Assembly (NCBI RefSeq): GCF_039634785.1
Contig: NZ_JBBIAB010000010.1
Coordinates: 152,036-216,035 of the forward strand
From: Tistrella mobilis
Lineage (GTDB): Bacteria; Pseudomonadota; Alphaproteobacteria; Tistrellales; Tistrellaceae
Reading direction: 5' to 3'
Length of the DNA: 64,000 nucleotides
Shown here: piece by piece, positions 17,900-27,504 of the stretch
Layout: the number at the start of each line of letters is the position of its first letter
Numbering within the stretch: the stretch's first letter is position 1
Position numbers and translations under genes: made by a program
The notes under the pieces: generated by a model
The model's input: only the letters and a program-made list of their open reading frames with translations
What the model was told of the DNA's origin: nothing
Database searches by the model: none

Positions 17900-19111
17900 T
17901 CAGGCGCGGACGGGACCGAAGGCCTTGGCCGGCGGGACGGCTGCCGACGGCGCCGCAGGCGCGGTGCGGGCAGGAGCCACGGTCGTACGAGCGGGCGTGG
18001 CGGTGCGGGCAGACGTCTGGGCAGTGCTGCGCTTCAACCATTCGAGGCCCCCGGCAAGCAGGACGAGAATGACGAGACCGGCAGACACGAGTACCACATC
18101 GAGAACCACGCCACCACCCAGCGGAACCCGGACCAGCTGCGCCGCCACCGCCAGCAGAGAGCCGGTGGCGAAGACCGCCAGACCCTGGCGCCCCATCACC
18201 GCGAAGGGGTTGTTGGCGCCCAGATCCCGCAGCCAGCGGCCGGCCGGCGAATAGGCAACGACATAGACCAGGGCCAGCAGATGCAGGATGCGCGGCAGGG
18301 TGACGAAGGTCTTGTCCTGACCATAAAGGAAGAAGGGGATCGGCAGCATGTCGCGCGCGGGATAGAAGGCCGCCAGCTTCATCGCCAGCGCCAGCACCAG
18401 ATAGGCCGCCGCCAGCCACCAGGCCCAGGCCCGGTAGGGCACCACCTGCGCCCGGCCCAGAATGCCGGCACCGACCACGAAACCGATCGCGAAGACGAAC
18501 TGCCAGGCCAGCGGGTTGAAGAACCAGCCGCCGCCATTCGGCCATTGCGGGGCGTTCATGCCGGTCATGTTGGCGACCACCCAGACCGTGGCCGAGGCCA
18601 CGAGCATGGCGCCGACGCTGGCCCGTGCGATCAGCATCATCACCGGCAGGGCCAGCATGAAGCAGATATACATCGGCAGGATGTTGAAGTAGCCGGGCTG
18701 GTGGCCCAGCGTCACCACCCCCATCAGGCCGGCGGCGGGGTCATTGAAGATCGGGCCCAGATTGATCCAGGAATACAGCTCCGGATCGGCGGTGGCGCCG
18801 GCCATCCAGGCCACCAGCGCCGCCACCACGGCGATGCAGAAGACATGGACCAGATAGAGGTCGAAACCGCGCTTCGCCGCCTTGGCGCTGGCCAGCCAGG
18901 GCCGATCGGCGGTGAACTTGCGGAAATAGGCGAGCGCCGCCGCCAACCCTGCCAGGAAGACGAAGATTTCGGTCGCATCCGCGAATCCGAAGTTCCGGAT
19001 CGTGATGTTTTCCAAAGGATTGCCCGGCACGTGATCGATGAAGATCATGGCCAGGGCAAGGCCCCGTACCGTATCGATCTCGTTCAGCCGGCCGCGGCGT
19101 ATCGCGTCCAT
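17900..19111 (-). CDS. OpgC-domain membrane acyltransferase
   Basis: 403 residues with about ten membrane helices. The N-terminus (NEIDTVRGLALAMIFIDHVP, then FGFADATEIFVFLAGLAAAL) is characteristic of the OpgC family. OpgC adds succinyl groups to periplasmic glucans in proteobacteria, and related acyltransferases modify surface polysaccharides. The C-terminal 40 residues are a low-complexity Thr/Ala/Arg tail (ARTATPARTTVAPARTAPAA) on the predicted cytoplasmic side. The SGNH hydrolase gene follows immediately. No glucan synthase (opgGH or ndvB) is in the window, so the acceptor is unknown. Confidence 0.9.
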   Translation of the reverse strand: MDAIRRGRLNEIDTVRGLALAMIFIDHVPGNPLENITIRNFGFADATEIFVFLAGLAAALAYFRKFTADRPWLASAKAAKRGFDLYLVHVFCIAVVAALVAWMAGATADPELYSWINLGPIFNDPAAGLMGVVTLGHQPGYFNILPMYICFMLALPVMMLIARASVGAMLVASATVWVVANMTGMNAPQWPNGGGWFFNPLAWQFVFAIGFVVGAGILGRAQVVPYRAWAWWLAAAYLVLALAMKLAAFYPARDMLPIPFFLYGQDKTFVTLPRILHLLALVYVVAYSPAGRWLRDLGANNPFAVMGRQGLAVFATGSLLAVAAQLVRVPLGGGVVLDVVLVSAGLVILVLLAGGLEWLKRSTAQTSARTATPARTTVAPARTAPAAPSAAVPPAKAFGPVRA

Positions 19112-19486
19112 CGGTTTTGTCCTTGGTGAAAGTGGCCCGCTGCTTTACCAGCAACACCATTGCAACGCACCAGGCTTCAACCGGTACAGGGGCATAATGT
19201 GGATCCCCCGCGTCAAAAGCGGGGCAGGCCCGTGGCGGCCGTGACCATCCTTCCCCGCCCCCTGGGTCACCACCACAGGTCGAGCTGCTGCGATCCGGTA
19301 ATGATCATTATGCCCATTATGCATTGGCGTCATGATCAGATCCGACATTATGATCTACCTGTGTTCCCGGTATGGTTGACTTTACCCGCCACACCGCCCT
19401 TCCCGGGGCGTTGTGGCGGGATTTTTCTTCCAGCCGAAACGCAACCCTTACGATGGTTTATAAGCATATTTACGCGTGAGGTGCCC
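19112..19486. other. 375-bp gene-free interval between opgC-like and MFS genes
   Basis: This interval is more AT-rich than its surroundings. It holds a 12-bp palindrome TAATGATCATTA (19299-19310) and the heptamer CATTATG three times (19306, 19315, 19346) plus once inverted (CATAATG at 19193). An orphan intrinsic terminator lies at 19385-19427. It must contain the promoters for both divergent genes. The repeated motif suggests a cluster of operator sites. No convincing small open frame was found. Confidence 0.6.
19385..19427 (+). terminator. Intrinsic terminator in the MFS 5' region
   Basis: CCCGCCACA pairs with TGTGGCGGG, with further pairing inside the loop, and is followed by ATTTTTC. It reads on the plus strand about 60 nt before the MFS start, with no plus-strand gene upstream. 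It could end a small RNA or act as an attenuator. Confidence 0.6.
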
Positions 19487-20797
19487 ATGAGCCAGGATCC
19501 GACTGCCGCCCCGTCCGCCATCGGCCAGCCGCCCCAGTCACCTCAGATACGCGACACACGTCCCGGGCTCGACCGGACAGCCCGCCTCGTGCTCATTGCA
19601 GCCGCCGTGGTGGTGACCATTTCGATGGGCGTGCGCCAGGCATTCGGCGTCTTCCTTACCCCCGTCGTCGCCGAACTCGGCATCGGTCGCGAGGTCTTCG
19701 GCTTTGCGATCGCCGTGCAGAACCTGCTCTTCGGGCTGATGCAGCCCTTCATCGGCATGATCGCCGACCGGTTCGGCCCCTCGCGCGTGGTGCTGGCGGG
19801 CACCGCCGCCTATGTGGCGGGGCTGGTGCTCGCCGCCTCGACCGGTTCCCCCACCGGGCTGATGGTCACGCTGGGCGTTGCTGTGGGCTTCGGCCTGGCC
19901 GGCACCAGTTTCGTGGTGGTTCTGGGTGCGGTCGGCCGGGCCGTGCCGGAAGCGCGACGGCCGCAATGCTTCGCCCTGGTCACGGCCGGCGGCTCTTTCG
20001 GCATGTTCGCGGTGGTCCCCGGCGCCTATGCCATGCTCGATGCCTTCGGCTGGCGGGATGCAATCCTGCTGCTCGCCATTGCCGCCAGCGCCATGGCCGC
20101 CTTCGGCTTCGCGCTCGACGGGGCGCGCCGGCGCAGGCCGCAGGGCGCCGCCGGGGCCGCGCCGGCCCCTGCCGCCCCGTCCGGTGCCGACACGCTGGGC
20201 AAGGCGCTTCACGAAGCCGCCCATAGCGGCAGCTTCTGGCTGCTGGCGCTCGGCTTCGGGGTCTGCGGCTTTCAGATCACCTTTATCGGCGTGCATCTGC
20301 CGGCCTGGGTCGGCGATGTCGGCATCCCCGGCTGGGTGGCGGCCTGGGCGCTGGGGCTGATCGGCGCCTGCAACATCGTCGGCGCCTATGTGCTGGGCAG
20401 CCTGGGCGCCCACTTCCGTGGCCGCAACATGCTGGTCGCCATCTATACCCTGCGCATGATCTTCGTGACGGCGGTGGTCGTTCTGCCGCCCTCGGCACCG
20501 CTGATCCTGGCCTTTGCAGTTCTGTTCGGCTTCACCTGGCTCGGCACCATCCCGCTCACCAGCGGCATGGTGGCACGGATCTTCGGACCGCGTTACCTTT
20601 CAACCCTTTACGGTGTTGTCTTCCTGTCGCATCAGGTCGGCGCCTTCCTCGGCGCCTGGGGCGGCGGCTATGCCTACGACCTGCTCGGTTCCTACGACGC
20701 GGTCTGGGCGGCCATGGCCGTCGTCTCGGCGATTGCGGCCCTGATGCACCTGCCGATTTCCGACCGGCCGGTGGTCCGGCAGCCGAAAGCCGCGTGA
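19487..20797 (+). CDS. MFS transporter (monocarboxylate/OFA-like)
   Basis: 436 residues, twelve hydrophobic helices. The first (MGVRQAFGVFLTPVVAELG) and the MIADRFGPSRVVL loop match MFS members of the monocarboxylate or oxalate/formate antiporter type. The ATG at 19487 is preferred over upstream in-frame starts because GTGAGGTG lies 4-11 nt before it and the upstream frame is not protein-like. Substrate unknown. The next small gene begins 56 nt after the stop and may be co-transcribed. Confidence 0.88.
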   Translation: MSQDPTAAPSAIGQPPQSPQIRDTRPGLDRTARLVLIAAAVVVTISMGVRQAFGVFLTPVVAELGIGREVFGFAIAVQNLLFGLMQPFIGMIADRFGPSRVVLAGTAAYVAGLVLAASTGSPTGLMVTLGVAVGFGLAGTSFVVVLGAVGRAVPEARRPQCFALVTAGGSFGMFAVVPGAYAMLDAFGWRDAILLLAIAASAMAAFGFALDGARRRRPQGAAGAAPAPAAPSGADTLGKALHEAAHSGSFWLLALGFGVCGFQITFIGVHLPAWVGDVGIPGWVAAWALGLIGACNIVGAYVLGSLGAHFRGRNMLVAIYTLRMIFVTAVVVLPPSAPLILAFAVLFGFTWLGTIPLTSGMVARIFGPRYLSTLYGVVFLSHQVGAFLGAWGGGYAYDLLGSYDAVWAAMAVVSAIAALMHLPISDRPVVRQPKAA

Positions 20798-20853
20798 GCG
20801 GGACGTCGATCCGGGCTATACTTTCCGGATATCCCGTTACGGAGGCGAACGTG

Positions 20854-21060
20854 ATGAGCGAAATGCTGCCCGTCGACCGGATGCATATGAGGCACGAAGC
20901 GGCGGAGGACGGAGCAACCGACGGCGACCGGCCTTTGCCGGCCTGGACCATTCATGCCGCCGCGATCGGCATCGGCCTCGTGCTCGGGGCCGCCCTCTAC
21001 GGCTGGGGCCGCTATTCCGGCGTCATCTCCATGGACTGGGTGGGCCTGCTCTGCGGCTGA
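20854..21060 (+). CDS. Small single-pass membrane protein
   Basis: 68 residues. An acidic N-terminal segment is followed by one membrane helix (IHAAAIGIGLVLGAALYGWG) and a short tail. GGAGG at 20841-20845 supports ATG at 20854 (8-nt spacing) or GTG at 20851. I do not recognise the family. It follows the MFS gene in the same direction. Confidence 0.55.
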   Translation: MSEMLPVDRMHMRHEAAEDGATDGDRPLPAWTIHAAAIGIGLVLGAALYGWGRYSGVISMDWVGLLCG

Positions 21061-21083
21061 GCCGCAAGGCCAGGCCCGGCCCC

Positions 21084-21111
21084 CATCCCTTGGGTCACAT
21101 CCCTTGGGTCA
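21084..21111. repeat. 14-bp perfect tandem repeat across the thiolase stop codon
   Basis: Two exact copies of CATCCCTTGGGTCA abut (21084-21097 and 21098-21111). On the minus strand the unit is TGACCCAAGGGATG, and its TGA is the thiolase stop codon, so the second copy repeats the stop just downstream. Confidence 0.85.
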
Positions 21112-22320
21112 GACCCTCTCGACAATCAGCGCGATGCCCTGGCCGATGCCGATGCACATCGACACCAGGGCATAGCGCCCGCCGCGACGCTCCAGTTCGC
21201 GCAGCGCCGTCAGCGTGATCCGCGCGCCCGAAGCCCCCAGCGGATGGCCGACGGCGATCGCGCCGCCATTGGGGTTCACGCGGGCATCGTCATAGGCCAG
21301 ATCCAGCTGCTTCAGGCAGCCCAGCACCTGGGTCGCGAAGGCCTCGTTGATTTCGATCACATCCATATCGGCAAGAGAGAGCCCGGCGCGGGCCAGTGCC
21401 TTGCGTGCCGCCGGCACCGGCCCCAACCCCATCACCCGGGGCTCCACCCCGGCCACCGCCGCCGCCACGATCCGCGCCCGGGGCTTCAGCCCGAAGCGCG
21501 CACCGGCCGCTTCGGTGCCCAGCAGCAGCGCCGCCGCACCGTCATTGATGCCCGAGGCATTGCCCGCCGTGACCACGCCATCGGCCGCCAGCGGCCGAAG
21601 CTTCGTCAGCGCCGCCATAGTGCTGTCAGGGCGCGGGTGTTCGTCGGCCGTCACCTCCAGCGCCGGCGCCTTGCGGCCCTGGTCGACGGTGACCGCCGTG
21701 ATCTCGCCCTCGAAAAAGCCGGCCGCGCGTGCCGCTTCATAGGTCGCCTGCGACCGCGCCGCGAAGGCGTCGCTCTCCTCGCGACCGATGGCCAGGTCGC
21801 GGGCGATATTGTCGGCGGTCTCGGGCATGGTGTCGCCGCCATAGGCCGCGATCACCTTCGGGTTCGGGAAGCGGGCGCCGATGGCGCTGTCATAGACCTT
21901 GAAGTCGCGGCCGAAAGCCTGTTCCGATTTGGCGACCACGAAGGGCGCGCGGGTCATGCTTTCCACCCCGCCCGCGATCATCAGTTCGCCATCGCCCAGG
22001 CGGATGGCACGCGACGCATCGATCACCGCCGCCATGCCGCTGCCGCAAAGCCGGTTGACGGTCTGTGCCGCCACCTCCACCGGCAGGCCGCCCATCAGCG
22101 CGCCGTGGCGGGCGACGTTGCGGGCATCCTCGCCGGCCTGGCAGGCGCAGCCGGCGATCACATCCTCGATCGCGGTCGGGTCGACGCCGGTCTTTGCCAT
22201 CAGCGCCCGGATCACCTGGCCCAGCAGGTCGTCGGGGCGGATGCGCGACAGCACGCCGCCCTGGCGGCCGAAGGCACTGCGCAGGCCGTCGAAGATGAAG
22301 GCGTCGGTGGTGGCGGACAT
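21109..22320 (-). CDS. Acetyl-CoA C-acyltransferase, 3-oxoadipyl-CoA thiolase-like
   Basis: 403 residues. The catalytic Cys92 lies in NRLCGSGM, the second-site His in [16 protein letters not shown], and the third motif is [12 protein letters not shown], a variant typical of the PcaF/PaaJ branch. It would release acetyl-CoA from 3-oxoacyl-CoA, such as 3-oxoadipyl-CoA from phenylacetate or protocatechuate. It lies 36 nt downstream of a PaaH-like dehydrogenase on the same strand, with an IclR regulator and PaaI-like thioesterase beyond. That context favours an aromatic or dicarboxylic acyl-CoA pathway, but no ring-cleavage genes are present, so pcaF versus paaJ is undecided. Confidence 0.88.
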   Translation of the reverse strand: MSATTDAFIFDGLRSAFGRQGGVLSRIRPDDLLGQVIRALMAKTGVDPTAIEDVIAGCACQAGEDARNVARHGALMGGLPVEVAAQTVNRLCGSGMAAVIDASRAIRLGDGELMIAGGVESMTRAPFVVAKSEQAFGRDFKVYDSAIGARFPNPKVIAAYGGDTMPETADNIARDLAIGREESDAFAARSQATYEAARAAGFFEGEITAVTVDQGRKAPALEVTADEHPRPDSTMAALTKLRPLAADGVVTAGNASGINDGAAALLLGTEAAGARFGLKPRARIVAAAVAGVEPRVMGLGPVPAARKALARAGLSLADMDVIEINEAFATQVLGCLKQLDLAYDDARVNPNGGAIAVGHPLGASGARITLTALRELERRGGRYALVSMCIGIGQGIALIVERV

Positions 22321-22356
22321 GGGAACGGTTCCTCCGGGCTTTTCTCTGGTCTTGTC

Positions 22357-23922
22357 TCAGGCTTCGTCGCGGGTCAGCGGCAGGCCCAGGCGGGCGCGGC
22401 GCGACAGCCAGGGGCTGGGCCGGTAGCGCGGATCGCCGGTGGCCGCCAGCAGCCCGTCCAGCACCGTCAGCACATGGGCAGCCCCCAGACTGTCCCCCAG
22501 GCGGAGCGGCCCCTTGGGATAGCCGAGGCCCAGCTCCACCGCCGGGTCGATATCGGCCGGGGCGGCGATGCGCATCTGGGCGATTTCGCAGCCGACATTC
22601 ACGATCTGGGCGGCGATGCGCTGGGCGACGAAACCGGCACTGTCGCGGATCCGCGTCACCGGCACGCCGCCCTGTTCCAGCCGCACCGCCATGCCCTCTG
22701 CCAGCGCTGCATCCGTGGCGGGCGAGGTCATCAGGGTCAGCCGCCGCTCGAAGCCGAACAGCGGGTCGATCGCCAGCGCCCGGGCCGGATCGACCCCCGC
22801 CTCCAGCGCCGCCGTGGTGCAGTCGGTTCCAAGCGGCAGCAGCAGGGCGATCGCGCCCTTGCCCGGCCGGTCGCCCGCATCCACCTCCATGCCGGCCCGC
22901 GCCACCAGCTCCTGCGCCGCCGCCCGCCAGGCCGGATCGGCGGCGGGCCCCACCCAGACCGGCCCGTCGACCGCGCGGCCGGCCAGCGGGTCGGGCTCGG
23001 GGTCCGGCTCGATCCGCGCGCGCCCGTTCTCATACGTATAGAAGCCCGCGCCGGATTTCCGCCCCAGCAACCCGGATTCCATCCGGTTGCGGCCGATCGG
23101 CGACGGGCGGAAGCGCGGCTCCTGGAAGAACTGATTGTAGATCGATTCCATCACCGGCTGCGAGACGTCGAGCCCGACCAGATCGAACAGCTCGAACGGC
23201 CCCATGCGGAACCCGGCCGCGTCGCGCATGATCCGGTCGATATCCACCGGCCGCGCCACCCCGTCCTGCAGGATGCGCAGCGCCTCCACCCCGAAACCGC
23301 GGCCGGCATGATTGACCAGAAAGCCGGGGCTGTCGGTGACATTGGCCGGCAGATGGCCGGTACGGCCCGCCAGATCGGTCAGGGCCGCGGTCACCCAGGG
23401 GGCGGTGCGGGCGCCCGCCACCACCTCGACGATCTTCATCAGCGGCACGGGATTGAAGAAATGGAAGCCCGCCACACGCTCGGGCAGCGCGCAGGCCGCC
23501 GCGATCGCAGTCACCGACAGCGACGAGGTGTTGGAAGCCAGGATGCAGTCCGGCCCCACCGCCGGTTCCAGATCACGGAACAGCGTGCGCTTGACCTCCA
23601 GCGCCTCGACGATCGCCTCGACCACCAGATCGGCGCCTGCGAACGAGGCCGGAACGGCCTCCACAACCTTCAGCCGACCCAGGGTTGCATCGATGTGATC
23701 CTGGTCACACTGGCCCTTTGAAGCCTTGCGTGCCAGCATGTCGGCGATGAAGCCGCGTGCCGCATCGGCTGCGCCCGGCTTCGCATCGGCCAGGCGGACC
23801 TCGACCCCGGCTTCGGCCAGAACCTGGGCGATGCCGCGGCCCATGGATCCGGTGCCGATCACCCCGGCGATATCGATCCGGCGGGGGGCGGAAGTCTCGG
23901 TTCGGGCAGCGAAATCGGTCAC
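22357..23922 (-). CDS. 3-hydroxyacyl-CoA dehydrogenase, PaaH-like
   Basis: 521 residues. The NAD-binding motif is VIGTGSMGRGIAQVLAEAG, the active-site region HFFNPVPLMKIVEVV, and then DSPGFLVNHAGRGF. Two C-terminal dehydrogenase domains follow (NRMESGLLGRKSGAGFY, and a second one near ELGLGYPKGPLRLGD), as in PaaH. It oxidises 3-hydroxyacyl-CoA (for example 3-hydroxyadipyl-CoA) to the 3-oxo form used by the thiolase downstream. I chose the GTG at 23922: GGAGG lies 10 nt upstream and the family homology begins just after it. It is transcribed divergently from the IclR regulator. Confidence 0.88.
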   Translation of the reverse strand: MTDFAARTETSAPRRIDIAGVIGTGSMGRGIAQVLAEAGVEVRLADAKPGAADAARGFIADMLARKASKGQCDQDHIDATLGRLKVVEAVPASFAGADLVVEAIVEALEVKRTLFRDLEPAVGPDCILASNTSSLSVTAIAAACALPERVAGFHFFNPVPLMKIVEVVAGARTAPWVTAALTDLAGRTGHLPANVTDSPGFLVNHAGRGFGVEALRILQDGVARPVDIDRIMRDAAGFRMGPFELFDLVGLDVSQPVMESIYNQFFQEPRFRPSPIGRNRMESGLLGRKSGAGFYTYENGRARIEPDPEPDPLAGRAVDGPVWVGPAADPAWRAAAQELVARAGMEVDAGDRPGKGAIALLLPLGTDCTTAALEAGVDPARALAIDPLFGFERRLTLMTSPATDAALAEGMAVRLEQGGVPVTRIRDSAGFVAQRIAAQIVNVGCEIAQMRIAAPADIDPAVELGLGYPKGPLRLGDSLGAAHVLTVLDGLLAATGDPRYRPSPWLSRRARLGLPLTRDEA

Positions 23923-24172
23923 GGGCGGGGTCCTCCGGCAGGCGCCGCCATGCGATTTCCGCAGGGCGGACTCATATTCCATCGCGTTGACGGGGAGGTT
24001 AGGCAGTGTCAGATTGGCCTGCAACCGCAATCCATCAGCATGCGCATCCGCGGAATTTGCCCGAGACCAAGCTTCGTCCGGACAATTTTCACGGGTAAAC
24101 GACGGAGCGGCGGGGTATGAATTCCGGCAGACGATCGGAAGCGCCCCAGGGGAGGAAGTTGGGAGTACAGGC

Positions 24173-24988
24173 ATGCGCAAACGTGCCGAGATCGAGCCCA
24201 TTGCAGAGCTCGACCCGGAAGAAGCCGCCCGCGATCGGAATTTCGTGACGGCATTGGCCCGCGGGCTCGAGGTGCTGCGCGCCTTCCGCGTCGGCAACCA
24301 GCCCATGGGCAATCAGGAACTGGCCGAGATCACCGGCCTGCCCAAGCCCACGGTCTCGCGGCTCACCTATACGCTGACCAGGCTGGGCTATCTGTCCTAT
24401 AACGAGCGGATCGGCAAGTACCGCCTGGGTTCGGCCGTGCTGACGCTGGGCTACAGCATGCTGGCCGGGCTGACGGTGCGCGACATCGCACGTCCCCTGC
24501 TGCAGGAGATCGCCGACTATTCCGGCGTGTCGGCAGCCTTGGGCGACCGCGACCGGCTGAACGTGCTCTATGTCGAATGCTGCCGGGCCGATACCGCGGT
24601 CACGCTGCGCCTCGACGTGGGCTCGCGGATCCCGATTGCGACCAGCGCCATCGGCCGCGCCTTCCTCGCCGGCCTGCCCGAGCAGGAGCGCGGCTTCCTG
24701 ATGGAGCACATCCAGCGCCGTTCCGGCGCCGAATGGCCCAAGATCAAGGAAGGTATCGTGCAGGCGCTGGACGAGGTGAATGCCCGCGGCTTCTGCACCT
24801 CGATCGGTGAATGGACCACCGGCGTCAATGCCGTGGGCGTGCCGCTGCGCCGGCCCTCGGGCGGACTGATGGCGATCAATTGCGGCGGCCCCAGTTTCAT
24901 CGTCCATCGCGAGCGGATCGAGAAGGATATCGGCCCCCGTCTGGTGCGCATCGCCCAGCAGATCGAAGCCTCGCTGGTCCGCCGCTGA
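24173..24988 (+). CDS. IclR-family transcriptional regulator
   Basis: 271 residues. The N-terminal winged helix-turn-helix (ALARGLEVLRAF, then NQELAEITGLPKPTVSRL) and the C-terminal effector-binding domain (GFCTSIGEWTTGVNAVGVPL) are typical. It belongs near the PcaR/PobR subgroup that senses aromatic catabolites. It diverges from the PaaH-like/thiolase operon across a 250-bp gap, so it probably controls that operon. The ATG at 24173 follows GGGAG at 24161-24165. Confidence 0.9.
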   Translation: MRKRAEIEPIAELDPEEAARDRNFVTALARGLEVLRAFRVGNQPMGNQELAEITGLPKPTVSRLTYTLTRLGYLSYNERIGKYRLGSAVLTLGYSMLAGLTVRDIARPLLQEIADYSGVSAALGDRDRLNVLYVECCRADTAVTLRLDVGSRIPIATSAIGRAFLAGLPEQERGFLMEHIQRRSGAEWPKIKEGIVQALDEVNARGFCTSIGEWTTGVNAVGVPLRRPSGGLMAINCGGPSFIVHRERIEKDIGPRLVRIAQQIEASLVRR

Positions 24989-25034
24989 CCGCCACCCCCC
25001 CAGGACCGACGCCCCCAGGAGTTGCAGACCCGAC

Positions 25035-25523
25035 ATGACCGGACGCCCCACCATCGTCTCGCCCGCCTCCCCGCCCGATGCGGTGGAACTGGCCGCAATC
25101 CTGGCCGAGGGTGAGCCGCCGGGGGCCTATAACGGTCTGATCGGCACCAGGCTCGTCCGCTGGCAGCCCGATTACGCCGAGGTCTCGATCGCGCTCGGCC
25201 CCCAGCACCTGAACCGTGCCGGCGTGCCCCATGGCGGGGTGATCGCCTCGATGCTCGACAGCGCCTGCGGCTATGCCGGCAATTACTGCCCCGACCCCGC
25301 GCGGGCGCGCTATTGCGTCACCCTGTCGCTCACCATCGGCTTCATCTCCCAGACCCGCGGCAGGCTCCTCACCGCCCGCGGCCGGGTGATGGGCGGCGGC
25401 CGCAAGATCTTCATGGTCACGGGCGAAGTCACCGACGAGACCGGCGCGCTCATCGCCTCGGCCCAGGGCACCTTCCGCTATCGCGGCGGCAGCGAATCGC
25501 TCGAAGGCGTGCCGCGGGGCTGA
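25035..25523 (+). CDS. PaaI-family hotdog thioesterase
   Basis: 162 residues. The hotdog fold is recognisable from AGVPHGGVIASMLDSACGYAG (in two parts), which supplies the catalytic HGG..A..D pattern of PaaI/YbgC-type acyl-CoA thioesterases. It would hydrolyse a dead-end or product acyl-CoA. It lies 46 nt after the IclR gene and ends 7 nt from a convergent dehydrogenase gene. Association with the thiolase/dehydrogenase genes suggests recovery of CoA in the same pathway. Confidence 0.85.
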   Translation: MTGRPTIVSPASPPDAVELAAILAEGEPPGAYNGLIGTRLVRWQPDYAEVSIALGPQHLNRAGVPHGGVIASMLDSACGYAGNYCPDPARARYCVTLSLTIGFISQTRGRLLTARGRVMGGGRKIFMVTGEVTDETGALIASAQGTFRYRGGSESLEGVPRG

Positions 25524-25530
25524 CCGCCGA

Positions 25531-26496
25531 TCAGATCCCCTGAACGATCCGCCTGACCGGCGCCCCATCCAGCCAGGCGGCCACCGCCTCGGCGGTCTGG
25601 CGATAGAAGATGCGGAAGTTCTCGGCCGTCACATAGCCCAGATGCGGGGAGACCACCACCGTCGGCAGCTGCCGGAACGGGTGGTCGGCGGGCAGCGGTT
25701 CCCGGTCGTAGACATCGAGGCCCGCGCCGGCCAGGCGGCCGGTCGAGAGGGCGTCGATCAGTGCCGCCTCGTCGACGATCGGCCCGCGCGAGGTGTTGAT
25801 CAGCACCGCCCCCGGTTTCATCATCCCGAGCGCCGCCGCATCGACCAGCCCGCGCGACCGGTCGCCCAGTTTCAGATGGATGGTGACGATATCCGCCGTC
25901 GCCAGCAGATCCTCTTTCGAGGTCAGCGCTGCGCCCACCTCCCGGCACCGCGCCTCGGTCAGATTGGGGCTCCAGGCCACGACCTTCATGCCGAAGGCCT
26001 GCGCCACCTCTGCCACCCGTCCGCCCAGCCGGCCAAGGCCCAGCACGCCCAGGGTCTTGCCCTCCAGCCCCCGTCCCATCACCGTCTGCCAGGGCTGCCC
26101 CGCCTTCATGCGGGCGCTTTCGGCGCCGGCCCCGCGCATCACCTCCAGGATCAGCGCGAAGGTCAGCTCCACCGTGGGTGCCGCCAGGCCTTCGGTGCCG
26201 CAGACCGTGATGCCCTGTGCCCCGGCCGCCTCGGTGTCGATCGCGGCATTGTGCATGCCGGTGGTGACTATCAGGCGCAGATCCGGCAGCCGTTCCAGCA
26301 CCCGTGCCGGCAGGGGCGTGCGCTCGCGCATCACGCAGACGATGTGGAACCCGGCGAGCGCCGCCACCACCGCCTCCTCGTCGGCAAAGCCGGTATGGAA
26401 GACCGTCAGCGCCGCCCGGTCTTCCACCGCCGACCAGTCGGCGAAGCCGGTTGCGACATCGTGGTAATCGTCCAGGATCGCGCAGCGATACCGCAT
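25531..26496 (-). CDS. D-2-hydroxyacid dehydrogenase family protein
   Basis: 321 residues. The Rossmann motif GLGRLGG is at 153-159. The catalytic triad is Arg237 (NTSRGPIVDE), Glu266 (YDREPL) and His285 (SPHLGYVT). It reduces 2-oxoacids or oxidises D-2-hydroxyacids with NAD(P). The ATG at 26496 has GGAGAAG 5 nt before it; an in-frame ATG 14 codons upstream lacks such a site. The gene stands alone between the PaaI gene (convergent) and phnE (same strand, 97 nt). Substrate unknown. Confidence 0.88.
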   Translation of the reverse strand: MRYRCAILDDYHDVATGFADWSAVEDRAALTVFHTGFADEEAVVAALAGFHIVCVMRERTPLPARVLERLPDLRLIVTTGMHNAAIDTEAAGAQGITVCGTEGLAAPTVELTFALILEVMRGAGAESARMKAGQPWQTVMGRGLEGKTLGVLGLGRLGGRVAEVAQAFGMKVVAWSPNLTEARCREVGAALTSKEDLLATADIVTIHLKLGDRSRGLVDAAALGMMKPGAVLINTSRGPIVDEAALIDALSTGRLAGAGLDVYDREPLPADHPFRQLPTVVVSPHLGYVTAENFRIFYRQTAEAVAAWLDGAPVRRIVQGI

Positions 26497-26593
26497 CGGT
26501 CTTCTCCTGCCTGCAAACGCCACGAACCGCCGCGGCACCGGCCGGCGGCGGTTCGACAGGGATGATACAGGAGATCGGGGCGGAAGGTTCCGG

Positions 26594-27454
26594 TCAGATG
26601 AACAGCTTGCGCAGCTGGCTTGAAATCACGTCCAGCAGGCTGACCATGACGATGATCATGATCATCACCGCGCAGGTCTCGGCGAAATAGAAGCCGCGGA
26701 TCGCTTCCCACAGCACCACGCCGATGCCGCCGGCACCGACCATGCCGACCACCGTGGCCGAGCGGACATTGCTTTCGAAACGGTAGAGCGAATACGACAC
26801 CCAGAGCGGCAGAACCTGCGGGATCACGCCATAGATCACTTCGGCCAGCGGCCCGGCACCGGTGGCGCGGATGCCCTCCACCGGCCGCGGGTCGATCGCT
26901 TCCACGGCTTCCGAGAACAGCTTGGCCAGCACGCCGGTGGTATGGACGAACAGTGCCAGCACGCCGGCGAAGGGGCCGAGGCCCACCGCCACCACGAACA
27001 GCATGGCGAAGACCATTTCGTTGATGGCGCGCAGCGCATCCATCATCCGCCGCACCGGCTGCACCACCCAGACCGGCGCCACGTTCGACGACGACAGGAT
27101 GCCGAAGGGAATGGCAAAAACAACCGCCAGCACCGTGCCCCAGAGCGCCAGCTGAATGGTGACCAGCAGCTCGTCCAGATAGAAGCGCCACTGGTGGAAA
27201 TTCGGCGGGAAGAACTCGGCCCCGAACACGCCCATATTGCCGGCATCGCGGAACAGGTCCAGCGGCCGCATCTCGGCGCCGTCCCAGGACCAGACCAGCA
27301 CGGCGGCGAGCAGGCCATAGGTAACGTAGCGCAGCAGCGATCCCTTGAGGTCGCGCGGCGGCGTGATGCCGGGCGTGCGGGGCTGGGCAAGATCGGTCAT
27401 GGCGGCCGGAACTTTCAGAGAAAACGACGTCGATGGTCGAGACTGGTCTGACAT
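26594..27454 (-). CDS. phnE: Phosphonate ABC transporter permease PhnE
   Basis: 286 residues with about six membrane helices. The EAA-type loop of ABC permeases reads [20 protein letters not shown]. The family-typical [20 protein letters not shown] and a C-terminal [16 protein letters not shown] follow. It forms the inner-membrane channel for phosphonates bound by PhnD, with energy from PhnC. The order phnC-phnD-phnE on one strand supports the call. Starts at 27454 and 27400 are both possible; neither has a strong ribosome-binding site. Confidence 0.92.
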   Translation of the reverse strand: MSDQSRPSTSFSLKVPAAMTDLAQPRTPGITPPRDLKGSLLRYVTYGLLAAVLVWSWDGAEMRPLDLFRDAGNMGVFGAEFFPPNFHQWRFYLDELLVTIQLALWGTVLAVVFAIPFGILSSSNVAPVWVVQPVRRMMDALRAINEMVFAMLFVVAVGLGPFAGVLALFVHTTGVLAKLFSEAVEAIDPRPVEGIRATGAGPLAEVIYGVIPQVLPLWVSYSLYRFESNVRSATVVGMVGAGGIGVVLWEAIRGFYFAETCAVMIMIIVMVSLLDVISSQLRKLFI

Positions 27455-27504
27455 GAAGAACGACCGGCGGCGCGGGGAGCCGCCGGTCGCTTGAGGCCGA
27501 TGGA

